Shown here piece after piece: positions 1 through 6,785 of a DNA stretch of 12,464 bases; the first letter of the stretch is position 1; every line of letters begins with the position of its first letter. The DNA lies in the NCBI GenBank assembly GCA_013152795.1, contig JAADFS010000319.1, positions 1-12,464 of the forward strand, read 5' to 3'. The stretch comes from Deferribacteres bacterium. Lineage in GTDB: Bacteria; Nitrospirota; Thermodesulfovibrionia; UBA6902. Made by a program: the position numbers and the translations under genes. The notes beneath the pieces are model-generated. The model was not told the origin of the DNA and ran no database searches. It was given only the letters and a program-made list of their open reading frames with translations.

Positions 1-722
1 AAATCGGTAAATTCCTTCTCCTTGACCGAAGCCCTCAGCCTTTCAATATAGTCAAAAAGATAAGGCCCTGAAATGTAAATTCCACACGCGCGGAGCTCTC
101 CTTTGAAGCGCGGTATAAAATGGCCTTCGCCCTTTGGATGAAACCTCTTTATGCGGAACAGGGAACCGTCAATCAGTTCGGTGTCAACCCTACCTGAATT
201 GCCTGTCCCCGAAGTATCGCCACTGCCTGTCTGCACAAGGGCGATGACATCCTTTTTATGACTGTCATAAACCCGTCTCAGGACTTTGAGCGCCCCCGGA
301 GCCGGAACATACAGGTTATCGGGATAGATTACGGCAACGGCGTGTCCACCCGCGATGTCCCGCGCATAACTTATGGCATCGGCTTCACCAAGGGGTTTTT
401 CCTGGTAGCGGAATATAACGGAGCATTCCCTGTTGATCGTTTCAACTTCCCCAACAGCGCGGGGAAACATTTTCTCTGCGAACTTTTTATCCTCAAAATA
501 CCGCCGTATTATCTCTTTCTGTCTGCTGATGACAACAATGATTTTCTTTATCCCGGCTGAGAGGCCTTCCTCGAGTGCATACTGAACAGCCGGCTTGTAG
601 CCTACGGGCAGCATTTCCTTGGGCACCGCAGGGTCTACAATCCGCATTCTTGTACCAAGACCTGCTGCCGGGATGACAAGGCTTGCAGGTCCGTTATCGG
701 CTGTCTCTCCGTGTTCTGTCAT
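1..722 (-). CDS. GalU-like sugar-phosphate nucleotidyltransferase (3' end outside window)
   Basis: Reading the minus strand from ATG at 722 gives 240 codons without a stop, running off the left edge. The protein opens with a short tail and the nucleotide-binding signature PAAGLGTR (residues 18-25), then VPKEMLPV (33-40, with the family's conserved Lys35), KPLGEAD (109-115) and PDN with the likely metal-binding Asp135. These are hallmarks of the GalU/RfbA nucleotidyltransferase fold, which makes NDP-sugars from NTP and sugar 1-phosphate in the cytoplasm. GalU proteins are usually about 300 aa, so roughly the last 60 residues are missing. The VEKP motif expected near residues 190-200 is not recognisable (IKRFHPKGEG there), so UDP-glucose specificity is likely but not proven. 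An in-frame GTG at 737 has an AGGAG 11 nt upstream (749-753) and is an alternative start. An in-frame stop at about 758-760, within the neighbouring repeat, caps any longer N-terminus. The gene is divergent from the NYN gene. Confidence 0.85.
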   Translation of the reverse strand, partial: MTEHGETADNGPASLVIPAAGLGTRMRIVDPAVPKEMLPVGYKPAVQYALEEGLSAGIKKIIVVISRQKEIIRRYFEDKKFAEKMFPRAVGEVETINRECSVIFRYQEKPLGEADAISYARDIAGGHAVAVIYPDNLYVPAPGALKVLRRVYDSHKKDVIALVQTGSGDTSGTGNSGRVDTELIDGSLFRIKRFHPKGEGHFIPRFKGELRACGIYISGPYLFDYIERLRASVKEKEFTD

Positions 723-758
723 GCGGTTGAGCGGCACTTCCGTGAGTTCTCCTGCGCG

Positions 759-831
759 TTAACCTTAACAGTGGCATAAAATATCGCCTGCGGGCAGGAG
801 AGCCTGCCTGTTTATGCAACATTAAGGTTAA
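759..831 (+). repeat. Palindromic intergenic element, copy A
   Basis: The 73-bp element has long imperfect terminal inverted repeats. The left arm (759-781) begins TTAACCTTAA and ends GCATAAAA; the right arm (811-831) begins TTTATGCAACATTAAG and ends GGTTAA. Between them is a GC-rich hairpin: GGCAGG (793-798), loop AGAG, CCTGCC (803-808). Copies at 6682-6754 and, inverted, 11485-11558 show that it is a dispersed family. It sits in the divergent gap between the nucleotidyltransferase and NYN genes, so this copy is unlikely to be only a terminator. No transposase lies nearby. A REP/MITE-like element moved in trans is the simplest reading, but the family is not one I recognise. Confidence 0.85.
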
Positions 832-903
832 GATTTATCAGGCACAGTCTGTTATGAAAAAAATAGCATCTTTCCGGAGTACAATTCAAATCCTCCCGAT
901 TTT

Positions 904-932
904 TTGACATTATTATCTCCTATCTTTTATTT
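904..932 (+). promoter_or_regulatory. Possible sigma70 promoter for the NYN-LOG pair
   Basis: A perfect TTGACA (904-909) is followed, after 17 nt, by the weak hexamer TTATTT (927-932); TTTTAT at 925-930 is an alternative. Transcription would start only a few bases before the ATG at 941. That fits the absence of any Shine-Dalgarno sequence there and suggests a leaderless or near-leaderless message. The -10 is poor, so this is tentative. Confidence 0.3.
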
Positions 933-940
933 TTAAGATT

Positions 941-1474
941 ATGGCTTATATCCTTATCGACGGATACAACCTGATCGGCATTGCCCACGGTGACCTCGAG
1001 AAAGCGCGCAATGACCTTATACAGAAGCTCCTGAAATATTCCGAGATAAAAAAACACCATATCACCCTTGTCTTTGACGGGTGGAAAAACGGGCAGCCGA
1101 ATGAAACAAAGACAACGACGAAGGGCCTGACGGTTATCTATTCCAGGCTGGGTGAGAAAGCGGACCTCACGATCAGGAGAATTCTGTCATCCTCGACAAA
1201 GCCCTGGATCGTTGTAAGCACCGACCGTGAAGTATCCGGTTATGCAACAGGACGGGACTTCGCCGCCGTAAGATCCGATGAGTTTGAATACAAGCTTTAC
1301 TCGGCACTGAAAGGTACCGCAGGTGATCCAACTGCTGATCTTCAGAACGGCGGGGAAAGATATTTAAAATGCGATGCCGATGAAGGCGAATATCCCCCGG
1401 CCGGCCGGAAAGGCAATCCGAGGAAACCATCCAGGAGGCAGAAGAAGAAGCTCCAGGCGCTTAAAAAACTCTGA
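941..1474 (+). CDS. NYN-domain ribonuclease, YacP/Rae1 type
   Basis: This 177-aa protein begins ILIDGYNLIG (residues 4-13), the opening strand of the NYN (PIN-like) nuclease fold, with Asp7 and Asn10. Further conserved acidic positions follow: Asp46 in VFDGW, Asp75 in EKADLTIRRI, and Asp95 in STDREV. They match the metal-binding acidic cluster of the YacP family, whose Bacillus member Rae1 is a ribosome-associated mRNA endonuclease of similar length (about 170 aa). The last 25 or so residues are strongly basic (RKPSRRQKKK region), which suggests RNA or ribosome contact. There is no clear ribosome binding site before the ATG. The LOG gene follows on the same strand after 87 bp, so the two probably share a transcript. 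A link to the glucan genes is not evident; the family assignment is firm and the substrate is inferred. Confidence 0.87.
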   Translation: MAYILIDGYNLIGIAHGDLEKARNDLIQKLLKYSEIKKHHITLVFDGWKNGQPNETKTTTKGLTVIYSRLGEKADLTIRRILSSSTKPWIVVSTDREVSGYATGRDFAAVRSDEFEYKLYSALKGTAGDPTADLQNGGERYLKCDADEGEYPPAGRKGNPRKPSRRQKKKLQALKKL

Positions 1475-1538
1475 GACCGCTGCAAGATTGATTCACTAAA
1501 GTCTTCAGAACTGTTAATATACATGAAGAGAACTGAAT

Positions 1539-1557
1539 TATTACCTCAGGGGTAATA
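1539..1557 (+). promoter_or_regulatory. Hairpin overlapping the LOG gene ribosome binding site
   Basis: TATTACC (1539-1545) pairs perfectly with GGTAATA (1551-1557) across a 5-nt loop. The Shine-Dalgarno AGGGG (1548-1552), 9 nt before the ATG at 1562, lies half in the loop and half in the 3' stem. Folding would partly hide the site. The Shine-Dalgarno supports the 1562 start. A regulatory role for the hairpin is inference. Confidence 0.45.
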
Positions 1558-1561
1558 TCTT

Positions 1562-2599
1562 ATGATAGAGCTGCATTTTACAAGGACTAACGGCCCTGCG
1601 GACGAGGCCATCGAACGACTGATCGACCTGGTGGGCGGCATCGAAGAGCGGGAGCTCGTGCGCGAGATGATCCTTGCGGCCCTTAAGGCAGGCCAGGAGA
1701 AAAACGACAGGGCTGACCTGAAGCTCATGAACACGACAATGAAGGAGATGCGGTTTACGGGAAAAATGTTCGGGCCCTACCGCCATGTACGCAAGGTTAC
1801 GGTGTTCGGCTCTGCACGTACCCGGCCGGATGAGCCTGTCTACAAAATGGCCCGTACCTTCGGCAGGAAACTCGCTGACTCGGGATACATGGTCATAACC
1901 GGCGGGGGTGGCGGCATCATGCAGGCTGCAAACGAGGGCGCGGGCGAGGAAAAGTCCTTCGGCGTGAACATCCTGCTGCCCTTTGAGCAGAAACCCAATC
2001 CCGTGCTTGCCGGCAATCCGCGCCTTATCACGTACAAGTATTTCTTCAACAGGAAGGTGGCTTTTCTCAAGGAGGCCGATGCAGTGGCGCTGTTTCCCGG
2101 AGGGTTCGGCACCCTTGACGAGGCGATGGAGACCCTCACGCTTTTGCAGAACGGCAAGCGCAACCCCCTTCCGCTCATACTTATTGAAGACCCTGAAAGG
2201 GGCACTTACTGGGCCCACTGGCTCCGGTTTTTCAGGGAGGAGCTTTTATCACAGGGCTATATAGCAGAGAGCGACTTCAATCTGTTCGAGGCCGTTGATT
2301 CCATTGACACGGCGGTTGAGAGGATAAACCGTTTCTACAGCCGCTACCACAGCATCAGGTATGTCAACCGCAAGCTGGTTATCCGGCTTTCTTCTCCCAT
2401 CGACGCATTATCCATTGAAGAGCTCAACAGGCGTTTTTCCGATATCCTTGAGCCGGGTGGAAAGATCAGCCCTTCCGGTGCATTGCCCGAGGAGGCGGAT
2501 GAGCCGGATATCCTTAATCTGCCGAGACTCGTAGCGGATTTCAACTACAGGGATTTCGGAAGGCTCAGGGCACTGATAGACGAAATAAACCGTTGTTAA
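1562..2599 (+). CDS. LOG-family nucleoside 5'-monophosphate phosphoribohydrolase with extra N- and C-terminal regions
   Basis: The central part (about residues 77-260) is a Rossmann-like LOG domain: VFGSAR (81-86), a glycine-rich stretch GGGGGIMQAANEGA (114-127), RKVAF (164-168) and the family signature PGGFGTLDEAME (179-190). The Arg, Thr and Glu of the last two motifs form the nucleotide-binding and catalytic site in known LOG enzymes, which hydrolyse nucleoside 5'-monophosphates to free base and ribose 5-phosphate. At 345 aa it is much longer than plain LOG proteins (about 180-220 aa). It has about 75 residues in front, rich in charged helices, and about 85 behind (261-345) that I do not assign to a named domain. 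In bacteria such proteins are often mislabelled lysine decarboxylase. The stop codon shares the palindrome TTAA with the stop of the convergent malQ. Substrate is unknown. Confidence 0.88.
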   Translation: MIELHFTRTNGPADEAIERLIDLVGGIEERELVREMILAALKAGQEKNDRADLKLMNTTMKEMRFTGKMFGPYRHVRKVTVFGSARTRPDEPVYKMARTFGRKLADSGYMVITGGGGGIMQAANEGAGEEKSFGVNILLPFEQKPNPVLAGNPRLITYKYFFNRKVAFLKEADAVALFPGGFGTLDEAMETLTLLQNGKRNPLPLILIEDPERGTYWAHWLRFFREELLSQGYIAESDFNLFEAVDSIDTAVERINRFYSRYHSIRYVNRKLVIRLSSPIDALSIEELNRRFSDILEPGGKISPSGALPEEADEPDILNLPRLVADFNYRDFGRLRALIDEINRC

Positions 2600-4098
2600 C
2601 CACCCCTGCCGTATATGCGCGTCATGGCCTTCAGTTCCTTTATCACGCGCGGGGACAACTGTTCCGGGGTAAGCCGCCATTCCCAGTTCCCCGTGGAGCT
2701 CGCCGGCAGGTTCATCCTGTATTTTTCCCCCAGCCCGAGAATGTCCTGCATGGGTATGATCACCATGTCCGCCACGGACATCATGGCAAGCCTTATAATC
2801 TCGCGGTGGATCGTGTTTTCCGTGACATCACGCCCGATGTATTCTGATATCCTCTTTTTGTCCTCGGGTCCCGTCTCTTTTCTGAACCAGCCCTTGATGG
2901 TGTTGTTGTCATGGGTTCCGGTATATACCACACAGTTTTTTATATGATTGTGCGGGGCGTACGGATTGGTCGGAAGGTCCTCGCCGAAGGCGAAAAGCAG
3001 TACCTTCATGCCTGGAAACCCGAAGCGTTCCATTATCTCCTTTACGTCCGGCGTGATGACCCCCAGATCTTCGGCGATGATGAATATATCGGGGAAATGT
3101 TTCAGAAGCGTGGTGAAAAAGTCCTCGGCAGGGGCCGTCACCCATTTACCGTTTATGGCGGTCTTCTCGCTTGCATGAACTTCCCAGTAACCTACAAACC
3201 CCCTGAAGTGGTCAAGCCTGAACAGGTGGAAAAGCCTCAGGTTGTGTTCTATACGGTTTATCCACCAGGCGTACCGCGTCTCCTTCAGGACGTCCCAGTT
3301 ATAGACAGGATGCCCCCACAACTGGCCGGTGGAGCTGAAATAATCCGGGGGGACCCCTGCAACAAAGGCCGGCTTCTTCTCTTCATCGAGACGGAATATC
3401 GCGGGATTCGCCCACACGTCCGAACTGTCGTAGTTCACATAAATGGGGATGTCGCCGAATATCTGTATGCCTTTGCTGTCGCAGTAGTTTTTCAGCGCGT
3501 ACCACTGGTTGAAAAATATGTACTGGAGGAATTTCTCTTTCAGTATATTGTCGCTTAGTTTTTCCGTCCATTCCCTTACCGCCTCTTCCTTTTTATCCCT
3601 CAACTCCTCCGGCCACTTGCCCCATTCGATGCCCTTCAGGTGCTGTTTTATGGAGATAAACAGGCTGTAATCATCAAGCCAGTGACCGTTCTCATTGCAG
3701 AATCTCCGGAAGTCGTGGTGGTCCGCCAGCCTGTCCCTGATCCTCTTGTAGGCTATGGTGAATATCTTCTCCTTGTATTCGGCGACCGCCTTGTAATCCA
3801 CCCTCGTTGCGGAAAACGAGGGGTGATCCACGATGTCCGATTCCTGTATAAAACCCTCCTTGGCCATCCGCCGGGGACTGATCAGCAGGGGATTGCCTGC
3901 AAGGGCCGAAAAACTGCTGTACGGTGAATTGCCGTAGGCGGGGCATGTGCGCGTCAGGGGCAGTATCTGCCAGAAACTCTGGTGAGTCTCTGCAAGAAAG
4001 TCGACAAACCTGTACGCATCAGGCCCCAGGTCTCCGATCCCGTACGGAGACGGGAGTGACGTAATATGTAGGAGTATACCGCTGCCTCTTTTTTCCAA
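2596..4098 (-). CDS. malQ: 4-alpha-glucanotransferase (amylomaltase), GH77
   Basis: This 500-aa protein has the length of bacterial amylomaltases and their conserved sites in order: the N-terminal SGILLHITSLPSPYGIGDLG region (residues 6-25), PAYGNSPYSS (53-62), FGDIPIYV (214-221), and the 250s loop GVPPDYFSSTGQLWG (248-262). The catalytic nucleophile is Asp296 in FRLDHFRG, the acid/base Glu343 in AEDLG, and the transition-state Asp397 in GTHDNNT. NLPASSTGNWEWR (463-475) closes the family pattern. The enzyme transfers alpha-1,4-glucan segments between chains in the cytoplasm (disproportionation) and would lengthen or recycle malto-oligosaccharides released by the neighbouring GH57 enzymes. The start is TTG at 4098, with GGAGG 4 nt upstream (4103-4107). 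Only 12 bp separate it from the stop of the upstream GH57-DUF3536 gene, so the two are almost certainly cotranscribed. No motif is missing. Confidence 0.95.
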   Translation of the reverse strand: MEKRGSGILLHITSLPSPYGIGDLGPDAYRFVDFLAETHQSFWQILPLTRTCPAYGNSPYSSFSALAGNPLLISPRRMAKEGFIQESDIVDHPSFSATRVDYKAVAEYKEKIFTIAYKRIRDRLADHHDFRRFCNENGHWLDDYSLFISIKQHLKGIEWGKWPEELRDKKEEAVREWTEKLSDNILKEKFLQYIFFNQWYALKNYCDSKGIQIFGDIPIYVNYDSSDVWANPAIFRLDEEKKPAFVAGVPPDYFSSTGQLWGHPVYNWDVLKETRYAWWINRIEHNLRLFHLFRLDHFRGFVGYWEVHASEKTAINGKWVTAPAEDFFTTLLKHFPDIFIIAEDLGVITPDVKEIMERFGFPGMKVLLFAFGEDLPTNPYAPHNHIKNCVVYTGTHDNNTIKGWFRKETGPEDKKRISEYIGRDVTENTIHREIIRLAMMSVADMVIIPMQDILGLGEKYRMNLPASSTGNWEWRLTPEQLSPRVIKELKAMTRIYGRGG

Positions 4099-4110
4099 GT
4101 ATCCTCCCCG

Positions 4111-6531
4111 CTAAATTTTCACGTGCAGATAATCGCCCAGTTTCATGAAGAGCTCTATCCATCTGCCGGCGGATTCATCTGCCCCGTCTGCCTTTTCCTT
4201 CATTGCACCGTAGAAATCCTTCCATATCAGGAAGTATGTATTCTGGGCCTTCCACAGGTTCAGTGACAGCGACAGGGGTGTTATGGTCTCCAGTGTGTCG
4301 ACGAGCCGTTCGATAATGCTTATGTCTTCCGGGTTTTCACGCAGTTTTTCCATGTGGGAATTAACCCATGAAGCGGCCTTGAACCCGATGGTCGTGGTAT
4401 CAATGTTGACCGACCATCTTTCGGTCTCGTCTATTAATCTTTTCAGCTTGACTGCATCAATGCCCTCTTCTTCCTCAAAGATTCTCTTGAGGTCGTAATT
4501 GATAATATATTCGGCCGCAGCCAGAAAAGGCCTCGGCAGCCTGTGCTGAAGGCTGTAGTAAAAATTCATGATCGTGAAGTTGTTTTCATATATCTGCCTG
4601 TATGCCGCTTCAACCCCCTCATAGGTCAACTGCAGTATCTGGTCCAGCACATCCTTCTGCTCGTCCTTGAAGAGATGCCACAGTGAGTATATATTGCTTT
4701 CAAAGTGTTTGTCCATGAGCCTGACCACCTCGGGGATATCACCGCTGTCAAAGGCCTTCCTGATTTCGTCGTGCATGGCGGCGAATTCCTCATCCCCGGT
4801 GAAATCCCTGACACCCGCGTTTATATTCTGGTCGCCGAAATGCAGGACTGTGAAACTGATCAACTTGCTGTCCCATGTGATATTGGACGTGATGTGGGCC
4901 TTGCCGATTACGAGCTTCAGCTTCCCGGCCTCTGTTTTTTCGTATACATCGCTCTTTGCGCTGTAACAGCCTATGTCTATCTTTTCCGGGTATTCCTCAA
5001 ACACAGAGGATATGCAATAATGCGCGCCCACCCGCAGGAGGTCGCACTCCGCTGGCTTTACATACTTCTCGTAGACCGCCGCTCCGTTTCCGAATTTATT
5101 GCTCGGGGCCTTCTCAAGGTGCTTCATATACTCTGCTTCAAGCGAGACGCCCTCGATCTCTTCCGCATACTTGATGGCCCTTGATGCATACTGCATGATC
5201 TGTATGGTTTCGACACCCGAGATATCGTCAAAGAACCAGCCGCAGCTTGTGTACATGAGCATGGTGTGTCTCTGCATTTCAAGCAGTTTCAGAACTCTCA
5301 CCTTTTCCTCTCTTGAGAGTTCCCTTGCCGCGTGCCTTTCCAGAAACGCCTCTACATTGTCCGTCGACCTGTCCAGTATCGCCTCAATGTAGGCGTTTCT
5401 TGCATCCCAGGGATTCGACAGGTACTCCGCCGCCCTCTTCTCAAAGAGCGGCAGGAGGGTGTCTCTCAGCCAGTCCATTGACTCCCTCAATGGCTTCCTC
5501 CACGCCTGTGTCCAGCCGGGCTGCGCGCCTGAATTACAACCGCAGTCGTTCCTCCACCTCTCCACGCCGTGGACGCAGCTCCAGGATGAATTCTCGATGA
5601 TCTCGACCTCATCAGACGGGGGGTATTTCCCGAGATATTCGCCGTAGTTGGTTATCCTCGCAAGGTTGTTCGACTCAATATGATGCAGGCAGTACGCAAG
5701 GGCCATTTCAGCGAACTTGTGGTGATGTCCGTATGTCTCGCCGTCAGTGGCGATATTGACGAGATGCGGGAAGTCCCTGCCGGCATTGGTCGCTTCAAGG
5801 AGGGCGTTTGCAAGGTTCTCGCCGCTGTTCAGCAGGTCGCCGAAGGCGATGTTGTGGGATATGCCCCCGTTGTAGAAAAATATGCTTATTTCCCTTCCCG
5901 ACGGCAACCTGAGCAGATAAGGCCTGGTGGTATCCACGGAGCCGTCTGATACGTCATGCCATTTGTTCCGGCCCAGGGGGCTGACCTTGCGGGCCTGGTG
6001 CGGGGAGAGGATTGTGAATTTGATGCCCTGCTCACTCAATATATCGAGCGTCTCCAGGTCCACGGCTGTCTCGGGAAGCCACATGCCCTCGGGAAAGCGG
6101 TTGAATCTCTTCCTGAAATCCGCGATGCCCCAGACAACCTGCGTGATCTTGTCCTGCCTGTTTGCAAGCGGCATTATCATGTGATTATACACCTGCGCTA
6201 TTGCATTGCCGTGGCCCGAGCATCTTTCCGCACTGACCCTGTCGGCCTCTATAATGGCATCATATACGTTGGGGGCATAGGCCTGAATCCAGCTCATAAG
6301 CGTGGGGCCGAAATTAAAGCTCAGCCTTTCATAATTATTGACAATGCTGAGGATTCTACCGCTTCCGTCCAGTATTCTCGTAACCGTGTTGGGTTCATAG
6401 CATTCGGCATTTATCCTCTCGTTCCAGTCGTGATACGGATATGCAGACTCCTGGCCCTCGACCCTCTCAAGCCAGGAGTTCTCCCTCGGCGGCTGGTAAA
6501 AATGGCCGTGTATGCATATATGTTGTTTCAT
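4111..6531 (-). CDS. GH57 glycoside hydrolase with C-terminal DUF3536 region
   Basis: This 806-aa protein starts with the GH57 first motif HGHFYQPPR (residues 8-16). It has the nucleophile motif GMWLPETAVD (149-158, Glu154) and the acid/base motif ATDGETYGHHH (261-271, Asp263), so the retaining catalytic pair is intact. The second half, from about residue 425 (MYTSCGWFFDDISGVE), matches what I know of DUF3536, a helical region found fused to this GH57 branch. The family acts on alpha-glucans; the exact reaction of the DUF3536 branch is not established to my knowledge. There is no signal peptide, so it is cytoplasmic. The ATG at 6531 has only a weak purine-rich sequence (GAGAG) in front. The upstream 254-bp gap holds two palindromic elements, and malQ follows after 12 bp. 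Together with the genes on either side it suggests glucan breakdown or remodelling. Confidence 0.92.
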   Translation of the reverse strand: MKQHICIHGHFYQPPRENSWLERVEGQESAYPYHDWNERINAECYEPNTVTRILDGSGRILSIVNNYERLSFNFGPTLMSWIQAYAPNVYDAIIEADRVSAERCSGHGNAIAQVYNHMIMPLANRQDKITQVVWGIADFRKRFNRFPEGMWLPETAVDLETLDILSEQGIKFTILSPHQARKVSPLGRNKWHDVSDGSVDTTRPYLLRLPSGREISIFFYNGGISHNIAFGDLLNSGENLANALLEATNAGRDFPHLVNIATDGETYGHHHKFAEMALAYCLHHIESNNLARITNYGEYLGKYPPSDEVEIIENSSWSCVHGVERWRNDCGCNSGAQPGWTQAWRKPLRESMDWLRDTLLPLFEKRAAEYLSNPWDARNAYIEAILDRSTDNVEAFLERHAARELSREEKVRVLKLLEMQRHTMLMYTSCGWFFDDISGVETIQIMQYASRAIKYAEEIEGVSLEAEYMKHLEKAPSNKFGNGAAVYEKYVKPAECDLLRVGAHYCISSVFEEYPEKIDIGCYSAKSDVYEKTEAGKLKLVIGKAHITSNITWDSKLISFTVLHFGDQNINAGVRDFTGDEEFAAMHDEIRKAFDSGDIPEVVRLMDKHFESNIYSLWHLFKDEQKDVLDQILQLTYEGVEAAYRQIYENNFTIMNFYYSLQHRLPRPFLAAAEYIINYDLKRIFEEEEGIDAVKLKRLIDETERWSVNIDTTTIGFKAASWVNSHMEKLRENPEDISIIERLVDTLETITPLSLSLNLWKAQNTYFLIWKDFYGAMKEKADGADESAGRWIELFMKLGDYLHVKI

Positions 6532-6546
6532 TGCAGTCTCTCTTTA

Positions 6547-6648
6547 CCTTACCTTGGCGTTGCGTGGAGATATACCCCCGGGCAGGAGAGCCTGCTTCAA
6601 GTGTGCCGGCAGGTTCTCATGCCCGTCTCTGCAACATCAAGGAGTTAA
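6547..6648 (+). repeat. Degenerate relative of the palindromic element (copy D)
   Basis: The 17 bases CGGGCAGGAGAGCCTGC at 6579-6595 are identical to the hairpin core of copy A (791-807). The right end GCAACATCAAGGAGTTAA (6631-6648) resembles copy A's GCAACATTAAGGTTAA, and CCTTACCTTGGC lies at the left. About 35 extra bases separate the core from the right end, so this looks like a decayed or interrupted copy. It lies within 34 bp of copy B, in the leader region of the GH57-DUF3536 gene. Confidence 0.55.
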
Positions 6649-6681
6649 TTGTTTACTGTTTTCAATAAAGATATCCTGAAA

Positions 6682-6754
6682 TAAACCTTACAGTGGCATA
6701 AAAACATCGCCTGCGGGCAGGCCCTCCTGCCTGTTTATGCAACATTAAGATAAA
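6682..6754 (+). repeat. Palindromic intergenic element, copy B
   Basis: It has the same orientation and nearly the same sequence as copy A: CCTTACAGTGGCATAAAA at 6686-6703, the segment TCGCCTGCGGGCAGG, then TTTATGCAACATTAAG at 6734-6749. The central hairpin is GGCAGG (6716-6721), loop CCCT, CCTGCC (6726-6731), so the stem is kept while the loop differs from copy A. It lies between the 408-aa GH57 gene and the GH57-DUF3536 gene. Read on their strand, the hairpin followed by a short T run could also act as a weak terminator. Confidence 0.85.
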
Positions 6755-6785
6755 CTCAGAACAACAAACGAGTATCAAGTACAAT

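Noticed and set aside
759..831. Copy A considered as a simple rho-independent terminator
   Set aside because: It lies between two divergent gene starts, lacks a clean T run after the GC stem, and has dispersed copies with long conserved arms.
1541..2218. Open frame of 225 codons on the minus strand opposite the LOG gene
   Set aside because: It is a shadow of the LOG reading frame, with no motif or plausible start signal.
5956..6648. Open frame of 230 codons on the plus strand opposite the GH57-DUF3536 gene
   Set aside because: It is antisense to the catalytic domain, runs on through the degenerate repeat, and shows no protein family features.
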